This document shows, in pieces, positions 17,321 to 26,253 of a stretch of 64,000 bases of DNA (positions are counted from its first letter, which is position 1; the number at the start of each line of letters is the position of its first letter). The notes beneath the pieces are model-generated. The model saw nothing but the letters and a program-made list of their open reading frames with translations, had not been told where the DNA came from and did no database searches. The stretch lies in NCBI RefSeq assembly GCF_002257585.1, contig NZ_CP022743.1:868001-932000 (forward strand). The letters are read 5' to 3'. This DNA is from Mucilaginibacter xinganensis (GTDB lineage Bacteria > Bacteroidota > Bacteroidia > Sphingobacteriales > Sphingobacteriaceae). Position numbers and translations under genes: made by a program.

Positions 17321-17899
17321 ATGTTAGAAGAAATAAGACAAAAATATCCATCGGCTTACAACGCTATAAAAGTAGCTACAGAAGCAAGCGGTTTTACCAT
17401 GCCATCAGAAGTATTGACCTGTTCATTACTTAAAACACTGGCTGCGTCAAAACCGGGTGGGCGTTTTTTGGAACTGGGAACAGGCACGGGCTTGTCAACT
17501 ACCTGGATATTGGATGGGATGGATGAAGCATCAACATTGATCTCGATAGACAATGATGAAACGCTGCTAAGCATCGCCAAAGAAAACCTTGGGGTTGATA
17601 AAAGGCTGAAACTGGTTTGTACCGATGGCGGCGAATGGATTAAGCAAAATGCCGGGCAGAAGTACAGCTTTATTTTTGCGGATACCTGGCCGGGCAAGTA
17701 TTTACTGCTGGATGAAGTGCTGGATATGGTAGAAAAGGGGGGTATTTACATTATAGATGATATGCTGCCGCAGACAAATTGGCCAACAGGCCACGCTGAA
17801 AAGGCAACCGACCTGATCAGTTACCTGGATAGCCGTGAAGATCTTATTTTAACAAAAATGGGTTGGGCCACAGGGATAGTGATCATAACAAAAAAATGA
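17321..17899 (+). CDS. Class I SAM-dependent O-methyltransferase-like protein
   Basis: Predicted cytoplasmic methyltransferase of 192 residues. FLELGTGTGLSTTWI (about 50-64) is the SAM-binding motif I, LISIDNDETLLSIAKENL is the acidic strand-2 region, and FIFADTWPGKYLLLDEVL with the following GGIYIIDDML resembles the metal-dependent catechol O-methyltransferase group. The substrate is unknown. It is inserted between ilvN and ilvC in the same direction, 53 bp after ilvN, so it should be on the operon transcript although no step of branched-chain synthesis needs a methyl transfer. Base composition is like its neighbours, giving no sign of recent acquisition. Confidence 0.85.
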   Translation: MLEEIRQKYPSAYNAIKVATEASGFTMPSEVLTCSLLKTLAASKPGGRFLELGTGTGLSTTWILDGMDEASTLISIDNDETLLSIAKENLGVDKRLKLVCTDGGEWIKQNAGQKYSFIFADTWPGKYLLLDEVLDMVEKGGIYIIDDMLPQTNWPTGHAEKATDLISYLDSREDLILTKMGWATGIVIITKK

Positions 17900-17973
17900 A
17901 GACGCAAAACATTACGCGTTGCAGCAACAAATAGAACAAACTAATTAAACCAAATTATAAAATAAACAAGGCG

Positions 17974-18005
17974 CCGGTGCAATCAAAAAAAGATCGGTGC
18001 AATCA
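17974..18005 (+). repeat. 20-bp tandem motif before ilvC
   Basis: CCGGTGCAATCA (17974-17985) and TCGGTGCAATCA (17994-18005) repeat with a period of 20 bp, ending 15 bp before the ilvC ATG. It resembles the motif pair before ilvB. Confidence 0.65.
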
Positions 18006-18020
18006 TAAAAATCAAAAACG

Positions 18021-19079
18021 ATGGCAAAATTAAATTTCGGCGGTACTGAAGAAAATGTAGTTACCCGCGAAGAGTTCCCTTTATCAAAGGCACAGGAAGT
18101 ATTAAAAGATGAAGTTGTAGCAGTAATTGGTTATGGTGTTCAGGGTCCTGGCCAGGCGCTTAATCAAAAAGACAATGGCATTAATGTAATTGTTGGGCAG
18201 CGTAAAGGCACTAAAACATGGGATAAAGCTATCAGCGATGGCTTTGTACCCGGCGAAACACTTTTTGAAATTGAAGAAGCGCTTGAAAAAGGTACGGTAA
18301 TTTGCTATTTATTAAGCGATGCTGCACAGATTGCACTATGGCCTACCGTTAAAAAACATTTAACCCCCGGCAAAGCTTTATATTTTTCACACGGCTTTGG
18401 CATCACTTTCAAAGATCAAACCGGTATAGTTCCCCCTGCTGATGTTGACGTATTTTTAGTAGCGCCAAAAGGATCAGGCACTTCATTACGCCGCATGTTT
18501 TTACAGGGACGCGGCTTAAATTCAAGCTATGCTATTTTCCAGGATGCTACCGGCAAGGCAAAAGACAGGGTTATTGCATTAGGTATTGCAGTAGGCAGCG
18601 GTTATTTGTTTGAAACCGACTTTAAAAAAGAAGTTTACAGTGATTTAACCGGCGAACGCGGAACATTAATGGGTTGTATCCAGGGTGTTTTTGCTGCACA
18701 ATATGATGTTTTACGCAAAAACGGGCATTCACCATCTGAAGCATTTAACGAAACGGTTGAAGAGCTTACCCAATCACTAATGCCATTGGTTGCAGAAAAT
18801 GGTATGGACTGGATGTACGCAAATTGTTCAACTACTGCTCAGCGAGGTGCGTTGGATTGGTGGAAAAAATTCCGCGATGCTACCAAACCGGTATTTGAGG
18901 AATTATACAAAAGCGTTGCAACAGGCGTGGAGTCACAAAAATCAATCGACTCAAACAGCAAGGATGACTACCGTGAAAAACTGGATGCTGAGCTGAAAGA
19001 ACTACGCGAAAGCGAAATGTGGCAGGCTGGCAAAACTGTACGCAGTTTACGCCCTGAAAACCAGGTGGTAGAGGCATAA
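18021..19079 (+). CDS. ilvC: Ketol-acid reductoisomerase (NADPH)
   Basis: Rearranges and reduces acetolactate and acetohydroxybutyrate to dihydroxy acids with Mg2+ and NAD(P)H. Of 352 residues, the N-terminal Rossmann domain has VVAVIGYGVQGPGQALN (about 33-49), and VGQRKGTKTW is the cofactor-specificity loop. The knotted C-terminal domain has the metal-binding SDLTGERGTLMG with aspartate and glutamate ligands. The Bacteroidetes-type variant GSGTSLRRMFLQGRGLNSS replaces the GGGVPSLIAV region of common class I enzymes. Codon use looks more AT-rich than neighbours, often seen for strongly expressed genes in such genomes. Preceded by the tandem motif at 17974 and followed by a 13-bp hairpin. Confidence 0.95.
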   Translation: MAKLNFGGTEENVVTREEFPLSKAQEVLKDEVVAVIGYGVQGPGQALNQKDNGINVIVGQRKGTKTWDKAISDGFVPGETLFEIEEALEKGTVICYLLSDAAQIALWPTVKKHLTPGKALYFSHGFGITFKDQTGIVPPADVDVFLVAPKGSGTSLRRMFLQGRGLNSSYAIFQDATGKAKDRVIALGIAVGSGYLFETDFKKEVYSDLTGERGTLMGCIQGVFAAQYDVLRKNGHSPSEAFNETVEELTQSLMPLVAENGMDWMYANCSTTAQRGALDWWKKFRDATKPVFEELYKSVATGVESQKSIDSNSKDDYREKLDAELKELRESEMWQAGKTVRSLRPENQVVEA

Positions 19080-19110
19080 GCCCGGCCCCGGTTATAAAAT
19101 AAAAAAACAG

Positions 19111-19143
19111 TTATAGCGATAGGTTTTTAGCCTGTCGCTATAA
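19111..19143 (+). other. 13-bp hairpin between ilvC and leuB
   Basis: TTATAGCGATAGG (19111-19123) pairs with CCTGTCGCTATAA (19131-19143), one T-G pair, around a TTTTTAG loop. No T tract follows (TTGGTG), so it may be an mRNA-stabilising or processing hairpin separating ilvC from leuB. Confidence 0.6.
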
Positions 19144-19231
19144 TTGGTGTTTGGCAGGTAATAAAATAAGAAATAAATGAATTGTTGTTGCAGGCGGTCG
19201 TCTGATCTTCGGTAGCAACAAAAAAGTATAT

Positions 19232-20308
19232 ATGGGACTTAAGAAACACATACTGGTAATACCCGGAGACGGCATAGGTACAGAAGTTACAACCTGGGGA
19301 AAGGCTGTGCTGGAAAAAATTGCAAAGGATTTTGGCCATGAGTTTACGTTTGACGAGGCTTTGATGGGTCATGCAGCTATTGAGGCCACAGGAAGCCCGC
19401 TGCCTGACGAAACGCTGGCTAAAGCTAAAGCAAGTGATGCCATATTATTTGGCGCGATAGGCCATATCAAATACGATAATGATCCTACTGCGAAAGTGAG
19501 GCCGGAGCAGGGACTGTTAGCCATTCGTAAAGGACTGGGATTATATGCCAATCTTCGCCCGATAATGCTTTTTGATGAATTGCTGAACGCATCTAGTATC
19601 CGCCCGGAGATATTGAAGGGTACGGATATTTTGTTCTTCCGTGAGTTAACAGGTGACGTTTATTTCGGCGAGAAAAAGCGCAGCGCAGATAACAATACCG
19701 CGTCTGACCTGATGGTTTATAGCCGTTATGAAGTTGAACGTATTGCCGTAAAGGCGTATGAAGCTGCGCGGCTTCGCGGCAAAAGGTTATGTTCGGTTGA
19801 TAAGGCAAACGTACTTGAAACTTCACGGCTTTGGCGCGAGGTGGTGCAGGAGGTAGCCAAACGTTACCCTGATGTTGAAACCGAGCACATGTTTGTTGAT
19901 AATGCAGCCATGCAGCTGATAAAAAACCCTAAAAAGTTTGATGTGGTAGTAACCGCTAACCTTTTTGGTGATATTTTAACCGACGAGGCATCGCAGATTG
20001 CCGGGTCAATGGGAATGCTGGCATCGGCATCAATAGGAGATGGTACCGGCTTTTTTGAGCCTATCCACGGATCGGCACATGATATTGCCGGGCAGGATAA
20101 GGCAAACCCGATGGCGTCTATCCTTTCTGTAGCCCTGATGCTTGAAATTAGTTTCGGCTTGCAGGAAGAAGCGAAGCGGGTAACAAACGCCATTGATAAA
20201 GTGCTGAAAGCAGGTTACCGCACAGGCGACATTGCAGACAGCAGCACCGACAAAAGCAAAATATTAGGTACAACGGCTATGGGTCAAAAGATCCTGGAGT
20301 TGTTGTAA
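19232..20308 (+). CDS. leuB: 3-isopropylmalate dehydrogenase
   Basis: NAD-dependent oxidative decarboxylase of the leucine pathway. The 358 residues begin with HILVIPGDGIGTEVT, the nucleotide-binding start of the isocitrate/isopropylmalate dehydrogenase family. ANLRPIMLFDEL, ELTGDVYFGEK (tyrosine and flanking residues of the active site), DNAAMQLIKNPKKFDVVVT and NLFGDILTDEASQIAGSMGM (Mg-binding aspartates) are all there, as is EPIHGSAHDIAG for NAD. The leucine-pathway call over isocitrate dehydrogenase is supported by length and by leuA, leuC and leuD downstream. The 152-bp gap upstream holds the hairpin at 19111 and a weaker TTGTTGC/GCAACAA pair at 19185-19221. Confidence 0.95.
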   Translation: MGLKKHILVIPGDGIGTEVTTWGKAVLEKIAKDFGHEFTFDEALMGHAAIEATGSPLPDETLAKAKASDAILFGAIGHIKYDNDPTAKVRPEQGLLAIRKGLGLYANLRPIMLFDELLNASSIRPEILKGTDILFFRELTGDVYFGEKKRSADNNTASDLMVYSRYEVERIAVKAYEAARLRGKRLCSVDKANVLETSRLWREVVQEVAKRYPDVETEHMFVDNAAMQLIKNPKKFDVVVTANLFGDILTDEASQIAGSMGMLASASIGDGTGFFEPIHGSAHDIAGQDKANPMASILSVALMLEISFGLQEEAKRVTNAIDKVLKAGYRTGDIADSSTDKSKILGTTAMGQKILELL

Positions 20309-20346
20309 ACCCATAAAGGGAAACCAAACCGGCGGGATCGCAAAAA

Positions 20347-20369
20347 ATTAATCCGGCAGATTAATCCGG
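20347..20369 (+). repeat. 13-bp direct repeat before the methyltransferase gene
   Basis: ATTAATCCGG occurs at 20347-20356 and again at 20360-20369, 18 bp before the ATG. Possibly the same kind of short intergenic tandem as before ilvB and ilvC. Confidence 0.4.
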
Positions 20370-20386
20370 TGTAATACAAGGTAAAG

Positions 20387-21142
20387 ATGAAATGGAACGC
20401 TGAATTATATGACGATAAACACGCCTTTGTGTTTCAATACGGAGAAAGTGTACTTGAATTATTGGATGTAAAACCGGGCGAACAAATTCTGGACCTTGGC
20501 TGCGGTACCGGGCCGCTTACCAAACAAATAAAAGAGTTGGGTGCCGAAGTTACCGGTATTGATGCTTCGGCCGAAATGATCGAAAAGGCGGCAAAAGAAT
20601 TTCCGGATGTTGATTTTAAGGTTGCCGATGGCGCCAATTTTCATTTCAACCGGAAATTTGATGCTGTTTTTTCAAACGCAGCGCTGCATTGGATGCACGC
20701 GGCTGACGATGTGATAAAGTGTGTTTATGACAGCCTGGAAACCGGCGGGCGCTTTGTTGCCGAAATGGGCGGCAAGGGGAATATGGCGCATATGATTGCC
20801 GCAACACAACAGGTGCTTGAAAAGTATGGTTACCACCAGCTGGCGCAACGCAAGCTTTGGTATTTCCCATCGTTAAGTGAATATAGCAGCAAGCTGGAGG
20901 CCCGTGGTTTCAGGGTAACCTACGCTATTCATTTTGACAGGCCAACCCTGTTACAGGATGGCAGACTGGGCGTAACCAAATGGCTGAACATGTTCGGCGA
21001 TACTTATTTTGAAGGAATTAAGGGTGATGAGCAGCAGCAGATTCTGTCAGAAATAACCGATTTGCTTGAACCGCATTACAACAAGGACGGGCAGTGGTTT
21101 TCTGACTATACGAGATTAAGATTTATAGCTGTAAAAGAATAA
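20387..21142 (+). CDS. Trans-aconitate methyltransferase-like SAM methyltransferase
   Basis: Class I SAM methyltransferase of 251 residues with EQILDLGCGTGPLTKQI (motif I, about 33-49), GIDASAEMIEKA (motif II) and FDAVFSNAALHWMHAADDVI, the NAALHW signature found in Tam-type enzymes. GRFVAEMGGKGN follows as motif III. E. coli Tam methylates trans-aconitate, and yeast Tmt1 methylates both trans-aconitate and 3-isopropylmalate; the gene here lies between leuB and leuA, so an acid of this pathway is an attractive substrate (inference). It begins 78 bp after leuB and ends 126 bp before the preferred leuA start. Other small-molecule carboxyl methyltransferases look similar, so substrate remains open. 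Confidence 0.82.
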   Translation: MKWNAELYDDKHAFVFQYGESVLELLDVKPGEQILDLGCGTGPLTKQIKELGAEVTGIDASAEMIEKAAKEFPDVDFKVADGANFHFNRKFDAVFSNAALHWMHAADDVIKCVYDSLETGGRFVAEMGGKGNMAHMIAATQQVLEKYGYHQLAQRKLWYFPSLSEYSSKLEARGFRVTYAIHFDRPTLLQDGRLGVTKWLNMFGDTYFEGIKGDEQQQILSEITDLLEPHYNKDGQWFSDYTRLRFIAVKE

Positions 21143-21268
21143 AGAATAAAACCGCATAGCCCGGATTTGATTAGCCGGGTTTAAGCGTTAAAATAAATAG
21201 ATAAGCATTAACCGATGCCGGGCAGGAATTTCAACTCCGGGGGCCAGGCGTCAAAACATCTAAAGAAT

Positions 21269-22447
21269 ATGTTACACGATCCAAACCGCGTTTATGTTTT
21301 TGATACCACGCTTCGCGACGGCGAGCAGGTACCGGGCTGCCAGTTAACTACCCCCGAAAAAATTGAGATAGCCAGGGAGCTGGAGGCATTGGGCGTAGAT
21401 ATTATTGAGGCGGGTTTCCCCATCTCGAGTCCCGGCGATTTTCAGAGTGTTGTGGAGATCTCCAAAGCGGTATCACATCCCATAGTTTGTGCCTTAACCC
21501 GCGCAAATAAAGGCGATATTGATGCAGCCGTTGAATCGCTTCAATACGCCAAAAGGCCGAGGATCCATACAGGGATAGGCTCGTCTGACATGCACATCAA
21601 AACCAAATTTAACAGCACCCGCGAAGAGATCCTGGAACGCGCTGTTGAAGCCGTTAAATATGCCAAAAAATCGGTTGAGGATATTGAGTTTTATGCCGAG
21701 GATGCCGGCAGGGCGGATGTACATTACCTGGCGCAAATGGTTGAAGCCGTTATTGCTGCCGGTGCAACCGTGGTAAACATTCCGGACACCAACGGCTATT
21801 GCCTGCCAAACCAGTATGGCGATAAGATCCGTTTCCTGAAAGAGAACGTAAAAAATATTGATAAGGCCATCATCTCGGTACATTGCCATAACGATTTGGG
21901 ATTGGCAACCGCTAACTCCATTGCGGGCCTGCAAAACGGGGCAAGGCAAATTGAAGGTACCATTAACGGGATAGGTGAACGAGCAGGCAATACGTCTATC
22001 GAGGAGGTCGTCATGATCCTGAAGACACACCAGCTTGGTTTACACACCAACATTAACGCCCGCAATTTTTACGAGATCAGCCAGCTGGTTCGTACACAAA
22101 TGCGCATGCCGGTGCAGCCAAACAAGGCCATTGTAGGCAGCAATGCATTTGCACACAGCAGCGGCATTCACCAGGACGGTTTTTTAAAGAACCGCGAGAA
22201 CTACGAGATCATCAGGCCTGAAGATGTAGGTTTCCCAAGTGCAACCATTGTGCTTACTGCCCGCAGCGGCAGGCATGCACTGAAACATCACCTGGAGCGC
22301 CTGGGTTATAACCTGGATAAAAACGAACTGGCCGAAGCGTATAAAAACTTCCTGACGCTGGCAGATAATAAACTGGATATTACCGATGAAGATTTAACAA
22401 TGCTGGTTGCCGGGAGTAACATATCGGTCAATATTTTTCAAAAGTGA
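21269..22447 (+). CDS. leuA: 2-isopropylmalate synthase, short form without regulatory domain
   Basis: Condenses acetyl-CoA with 2-ketoisovalerate, first committed step to leucine. I prefer the ATG at 21269 ([20 protein letters not shown]) because homologues begin close to the first barrel strand; an in-frame ATG at 21215 adds 18 residues of no family character. The TIM barrel shows [26 protein letters not shown] with the metal-binding HxH, and [21 protein letters not shown] follows in the linker. The product has about 392 residues and ends soon after the linker ([14 protein letters not shown]), so the C-terminal LeuA dimer domain that binds leucine is missing; full-length enzymes are about 510. 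It may therefore be leucine-insensitive, or be controlled in another way. Confidence 0.92.
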   Translation: MLHDPNRVYVFDTTLRDGEQVPGCQLTTPEKIEIARELEALGVDIIEAGFPISSPGDFQSVVEISKAVSHPIVCALTRANKGDIDAAVESLQYAKRPRIHTGIGSSDMHIKTKFNSTREEILERAVEAVKYAKKSVEDIEFYAEDAGRADVHYLAQMVEAVIAAGATVVNIPDTNGYCLPNQYGDKIRFLKENVKNIDKAIISVHCHNDLGLATANSIAGLQNGARQIEGTINGIGERAGNTSIEEVVMILKTHQLGLHTNINARNFYEISQLVRTQMRMPVQPNKAIVGSNAFAHSSGIHQDGFLKNRENYEIIRPEDVGFPSATIVLTARSGRHALKHHLERLGYNLDKNELAEAYKNFLTLADNKLDITDEDLTMLVAGSNISVNIFQK

Positions 22448-22470
22448 ATAACAAATAAGCAATTATAAAA

Positions 22471-23877
22471 ATGAGCAAGACATTATTTGATAAGGTTTGG
22501 GACACGCATGTTGTCCGCAAGATTGAAGGAGGTCCTGATGTTTTATTCATCGACCGCCACCTTATCCATGAAGTTACAAGCCCGGTAGCCTTTTTAGGAT
22601 TAAAGACCAGGGGAATAAGCGTTTTATATCCTGACCGTACATTTGCTACGGCAGATCATAACACGCCTACTATAAACCAGCATTTACCGGTAGCCGATCC
22701 GCTTTCTGCAAACCAGCTGGATGCGCTTGAATCAAATTCAAAAGAATATGGCATCAGCTATTGGGGATTAGGTCACCAAAAAAATGGCATTGTTCACGTT
22801 GTTGGCCCGGAATACGGAATTACCCAGCCGGGTGCAACCATTGTTTGCGGCGATTCACATACCTCAACACATGGCGCTTTTGGTGCCATTGCCTTTGGGA
22901 TAGGAACGTCGGAAGTGGAGATGGTGTTGGCTAACCAGTGCATTATGCAGCCCAAGCCTAAAAAAATGCGCATTAACGTTAATGGCAAACTGGGAGTTGG
23001 TGTAACGCCTAAGGATGTTGCCTTGTTCATTATTTCAAAACTGACCACATCAGGCGCTACAGGTTACTTTGTAGAGTACGCCGGCGATGTGTTTGAAAAC
23101 ATGAGCATGGAGGGTCGCATGACGGTTTGTAACTTAAGTATTGAGATGGGTGCCCGCGGCGGTATGATCGCTCCGGATGAAACCACCATCAACTATGTTA
23201 AAGGCCGCGAGTTTAGCCCAAAAGGCGAAGCCTGGGACAAAGCATTGGCTTATTACAAAACACTGAAAACAGACGCCGATGCTGTTTTTGATAAAGAATT
23301 AACGTTTGATGGCTCGGCTATTGAACCCATGATAACTTACGGTACCAACCCGGGAATGGGCATGGGGATTTCGCATGATATCCCTGATGCTGCACAGGTG
23401 GAAGGCGGTGCCGCAACCTATGAGAAATCATTAAACTACATGGGCTTTCATGAAGGCGACTCAATGATTGGCAAACCAGTTGATTTCGTGTTTGTGGGCA
23501 GCTGTACCAATGGACGGATTGAAGATTTCCGCGCATTTACCTCGCTTGTAAAAGGCAGGCACAAAGCTGATAATGTTACCGCATGGCTGGTACCCGGCTC
23601 GCATATTGTAGAGTCGCAGATAAAGGAAGAAGGCTTGCTGGATATTTTAACCGAAGCAGGTTTCTCATTACGCCAGCCGGGCTGTTCAGCTTGTTTGGCT
23701 ATGAATGACGATAAAGTTCCGGCTGGTAAATATGCGGTAAGCACCTCAAACAGGAACTTTGAAGGCCGCCAGGGACCGGGTGCGCGTACCATGCTGGCAA
23801 GTCCGCTGGTTGCTGCCGCCGCCGCTGTTACCGGTGTGGTTACTGACCCGAGAACATTAATTGAAGAATTGGTTTAG
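22471..23877 (+). CDS. leuC: 3-isopropylmalate dehydratase, large subunit
   Basis: Iron-sulfur isomerase that converts 2- to 3-isopropylmalate with LeuD. The 468 residues start [15 protein letters not shown], as usual for Leu[21 protein letters not shown] is the substrate and cluster region, [15 protein letters not shown] gives the first cluster cysteine and GCSACLAMN the other two. [19 protein letters not shown] is the aconitase signature. The gene starts 23 bp after leuA and leads to leuD after a 90-bp gap that contains AGATTAG-type text and a tandem motif. Length is standard. Confidence 0.97.
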   Translation: MSKTLFDKVWDTHVVRKIEGGPDVLFIDRHLIHEVTSPVAFLGLKTRGISVLYPDRTFATADHNTPTINQHLPVADPLSANQLDALESNSKEYGISYWGLGHQKNGIVHVVGPEYGITQPGATIVCGDSHTSTHGAFGAIAFGIGTSEVEMVLANQCIMQPKPKKMRINVNGKLGVGVTPKDVALFIISKLTTSGATGYFVEYAGDVFENMSMEGRMTVCNLSIEMGARGGMIAPDETTINYVKGREFSPKGEAWDKALAYYKTLKTDADAVFDKELTFDGSAIEPMITYGTNPGMGMGISHDIPDAAQVEGGAATYEKSLNYMGFHEGDSMIGKPVDFVFVGSCTNGRIEDFRAFTSLVKGRHKADNVTAWLVPGSHIVESQIKEEGLLDILTEAGFSLRQPGCSACLAMNDDKVPAGKYAVSTSNRNFEGRQGPGARTMLASPLVAAAAAVTGVVTDPRTLIEELV

Positions 23878-23879
23878 TG

Positions 23880-23956
23880 TTAGTGATCAGAGGCTGGAGA
23901 TCAGAGATTAGGAAAAAATAGTCATCGGCGAAATCATTCAAATCGCTGACATCAAA
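23880..23956 (+). repeat. AGATTAG text and tandem motif in the leuC-leuD gap
   Basis: TAGTGATCAGAGGCTGGAGA (23881-23900) is an AGATTAG-type fragment. It is followed by ATCGGCGAAATCATT (23924-23938) and ATCGCTGACATCAAA (23942-23956), an 18-bp-period pair like those before ilvB and ilvC. The second unit ends 11 bp before the leuD ATG. Confidence 0.5.
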
Positions 23957-23967
23957 AAACAAAAACA

Positions 23968-24564
23968 ATGGCTTACGATAAATTTGAGATATTAAGAAGC
24001 ACTGCGGTTCCGCTTCCGATAGAAAATATAGATACTGACCAGATCATCCCGGCCCGCTTTTTAAAAGCTACGGAAAGGGTTGGATTTGGTGATAACCTTT
24101 TCCGCGATTGGCGGTATAATGCTGACAATACCCCGAAAGCGGATTTTGTACTGAACAACCCTGTTTACAGTGGTAAAATATTGGTTGGCGGTAAAAACTT
24201 TGGTTCAGGCTCATCAAGGGAGCACGCCGCATGGGCCGTGTATGATTATGGTTTCAGGTGCGTGGTATCCAGCTTTTTTGCAGATATCTTCAGGAACAAC
24301 TGCCTTAATGTTGGCGTATTGCCGGTGCAGGTTAGCCCGGAGTTTGCTGAAAAGATCTTTGCTGCAATTCATGCTGATCCTGAAACAGAGCTGGAGGTTA
24401 ACCTGTCTGCGCAAACCATTACGCTGCTTAAAACCGGCGAAAAGGAAGCGTTTGATATTAGTCCATACAAAAAAGACAATATGCTGAACGGCTTTGACGA
24501 TATTGATTACCTGCAAAGCATTAAAGGCGAAATAGAAGAGTTTGCTGCAAATCTGCCGCTTTAA
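23968..24564 (+). CDS. leuD: 3-isopropylmalate dehydratase, small subunit
   Basis: Swivel-domain partner of LeuC. The 198 residues contain IDTDQIIPARFLK near the N-terminus and GKNFGSGSSREHAAW (about 73-87), the loop that contacts the substrate, then FADIFRNNCLNVGVLPV. Length matches LeuD of about 200. The downstream gap carries copy 3 of the palindromic repeat. Together with leuA, leuB and leuC this completes the leucine branch within one strand and about 5.3 kb. Confidence 0.97.
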   Translation: MAYDKFEILRSTAVPLPIENIDTDQIIPARFLKATERVGFGDNLFRDWRYNADNTPKADFVLNNPVYSGKILVGGKNFGSGSSREHAAWAVYDYGFRCVVSSFFADIFRNNCLNVGVLPVQVSPEFAEKIFAAIHADPETELEVNLSAQTITLLKTGEKEAFDISPYKKDNMLNGFDDIDYLQSIKGEIEEFAANLPL

Positions 24565-24570
24565 TTTTTA

Positions 24571-24656
24571 TCTCACCCCAACCCTTCTCCAGCGGAGAGG
24601 GATTTACAAAAAGCAAAGCTTAAGTCCTCTCCTTTGGAGGGGATTTAGGTGAGGCT
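24571..24656. repeat. Palindromic dispersed repeat, copy 3 (between leuD and the second synthase gene)
   Basis: TCTCACCCCAACCCTTCTCC at the left and TCCTTTGGAGGGGATTTAGG then TGAGGC at the right. It has the same layout as the copies at 9281 and 16549, with some sequence drift in both inner palindromes (CTTCTCCAGCGGAGAGG on the left). Confidence 0.88.
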
Positions 24657-24685
24657 ACAACCACCACCCCAATATAACCCGGAAA

Positions 24686-26203
24686 ATGGAACGAAGGAAA
24701 ATAGAGATTATGGACACCACGCTTCGCGATGGCGAGCAAACTTCTGGTGTGTCATTTTCCATTTCAGAGAAACTGACCATAACACAATTATTGTTAGAGG
24801 AACTCCATGTTGACCGGGTTGAGATTGCCTCGGCCCGCGTATCAGACGGCGAGTTCAATGCCGTTAAAAGTATTTTGGTTTGGGCCGAAGAAAACGGCTA
24901 TGCCGACCGCATTGAGGTGTTGTCGTTTGTTGACAATGGCATTTCAATAGATTGGATGGCAAATTCGGGCGTTAAGGTTCAAAACCTGTTAACCAAAGGC
25001 TCGTTAAACCATTTAACCCATCAGCTTAAAAAAACACCCGAACAGCACTTTGCCGAAATAAAGCATGTTATTGAACTGGCGCAAAGCAAAGGGATAGCCA
25101 CCAATGTTTACCTGGAAGACTGGAGCAACGGCATGCGCAATTCGCCGGAGTATGTTTACCAGTACCTGGATTTTATTACCAAGCAGCCTGTCAAAAGGAT
25201 CTTATTGCCAGACACGCTGGGGATTTTAACGCCTTCGGAAACCGCTAAGTTTTTAACAGAACTGGTAGGACGTTACCCCGGTGTGCATTTTGATTTTCAC
25301 GCCCATAATGATTATGACCTGGGCACAGCCAACGTACTGGAGGCTGTAAAAGCAGGCGTAAGCGGCTTGCATTTAACTGTAAACGGCATGGGCGAAAGAG
25401 CAGGGAATGCTGCCATGGCCAGCGCTGTTGCTGTAATTAATGATTTTGCACCTGAGGTTGAAATAGCGATAAAAGAATCGTCGATATATACGGTAAGTAA
25501 GCTGGTTGAAACATTCTCGGGCGTAAGGATCCCATCTAACAAGCCAATTGTTGGCGATAACGTGTTTACGCAAACCGCCGGCATCCATGCTGACGGGGAT
25601 AATAAGAACAATTTATATTTTAACGATCTGTTGCCTGAGCGCTTCGGCCGCAAAAGGGAATATGCCCTCGGAAAAACATCGGGCAAAGCCAATATTGAAA
25701 AGAACCTGCAGGAGTTAGGGTTAAAACTAAATGACGCCGACCTGAAAAAAGTTACCCAGCGGGTTATTGAGCTGGGCGACAAAAAAGAAACTGTTACCAA
25801 AGAAGATTTGCCGTACATTATTTCGGATGTGCTGGACAGCAGCCTTTATGAAGAAAAGGTAGTGGTGGAATCGTACGTGTTAATGCACGCTATGGGGTTA
25901 AGGCCATCGGCTACTATCTCGGTAAAAATCGACGGCGAGAAATTTGAGGAGAATGCACAGGGCGACGGCCAGTTCGATGCATTTATGAATGCTTTGGCAA
26001 GGGTTTACGATAAAAAGAAAAGAAGCTTGCCGAAACTGATAGACTATGCCGTGCGCATTGCGCCGGGCAGCAGCTCTGATGCATTGTGCGAAACCATTAT
26101 AACCTGGCAAACTGATCAAAAGAAATTTATAACCCGGGGGCTCGACTCCGACCAGACGGTTTGCGCTATAAAGGCAACACAAAAAATGCTGAACATCATT
26201 TAA
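24686..26203 (+). CDS. LeuA-family synthase with regulatory domain (2-isopropylmalate or citramalate synthase)
   Basis: Second HMGL/LeuA-type enzyme, 505 residues. The barrel begins [16 protein letters not shown] and has FHAHNDYDLGTANVLEA with the metal-binding HxH, plus VNGMGERAGNAAMASA. After the linker (TQTAGIHADG) the C-terminal 130 residues form a LeuA dimer/regulatory domain (ATISVKIDGEKFEENAQGDG). The family contains true isopropylmalate synthases and (R)-citramalate synthases, which make 2-ketobutyrate from pyruvate and acetyl-CoA, bypassing threonine. As a short leuA is already present and ilvA follows directly, a citramalate or otherwise specialised role is plausible, but the sequence alone does not decide. 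It starts 29 bp after palindromic repeat copy 3. Confidence 0.85.
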   Translation: MERRKIEIMDTTLRDGEQTSGVSFSISEKLTITQLLLEELHVDRVEIASARVSDGEFNAVKSILVWAEENGYADRIEVLSFVDNGISIDWMANSGVKVQNLLTKGSLNHLTHQLKKTPEQHFAEIKHVIELAQSKGIATNVYLEDWSNGMRNSPEYVYQYLDFITKQPVKRILLPDTLGILTPSETAKFLTELVGRYPGVHFDFHAHNDYDLGTANVLEAVKAGVSGLHLTVNGMGERAGNAAMASAVAVINDFAPEVEIAIKESSIYTVSKLVETFSGVRIPSNKPIVGDNVFTQTAGIHADGDNKNNLYFNDLLPERFGRKREYALGKTSGKANIEKNLQELGLKLNDADLKKVTQRVIELGDKKETVTKEDLPYIISDVLDSSLYEEKVVVESYVLMHAMGLRPSATISVKIDGEKFEENAQGDGQFDAFMNALARVYDKKKRSLPKLIDYAVRIAPGSSSDALCETIITWQTDQKKFITRGLDSDQTVCAIKATQKMLNII

Positions 26204-26253
26204 GGGATAATAACAGGAATTGATAAAAGGAAAAGGAAACTGCCCGGAATAAT

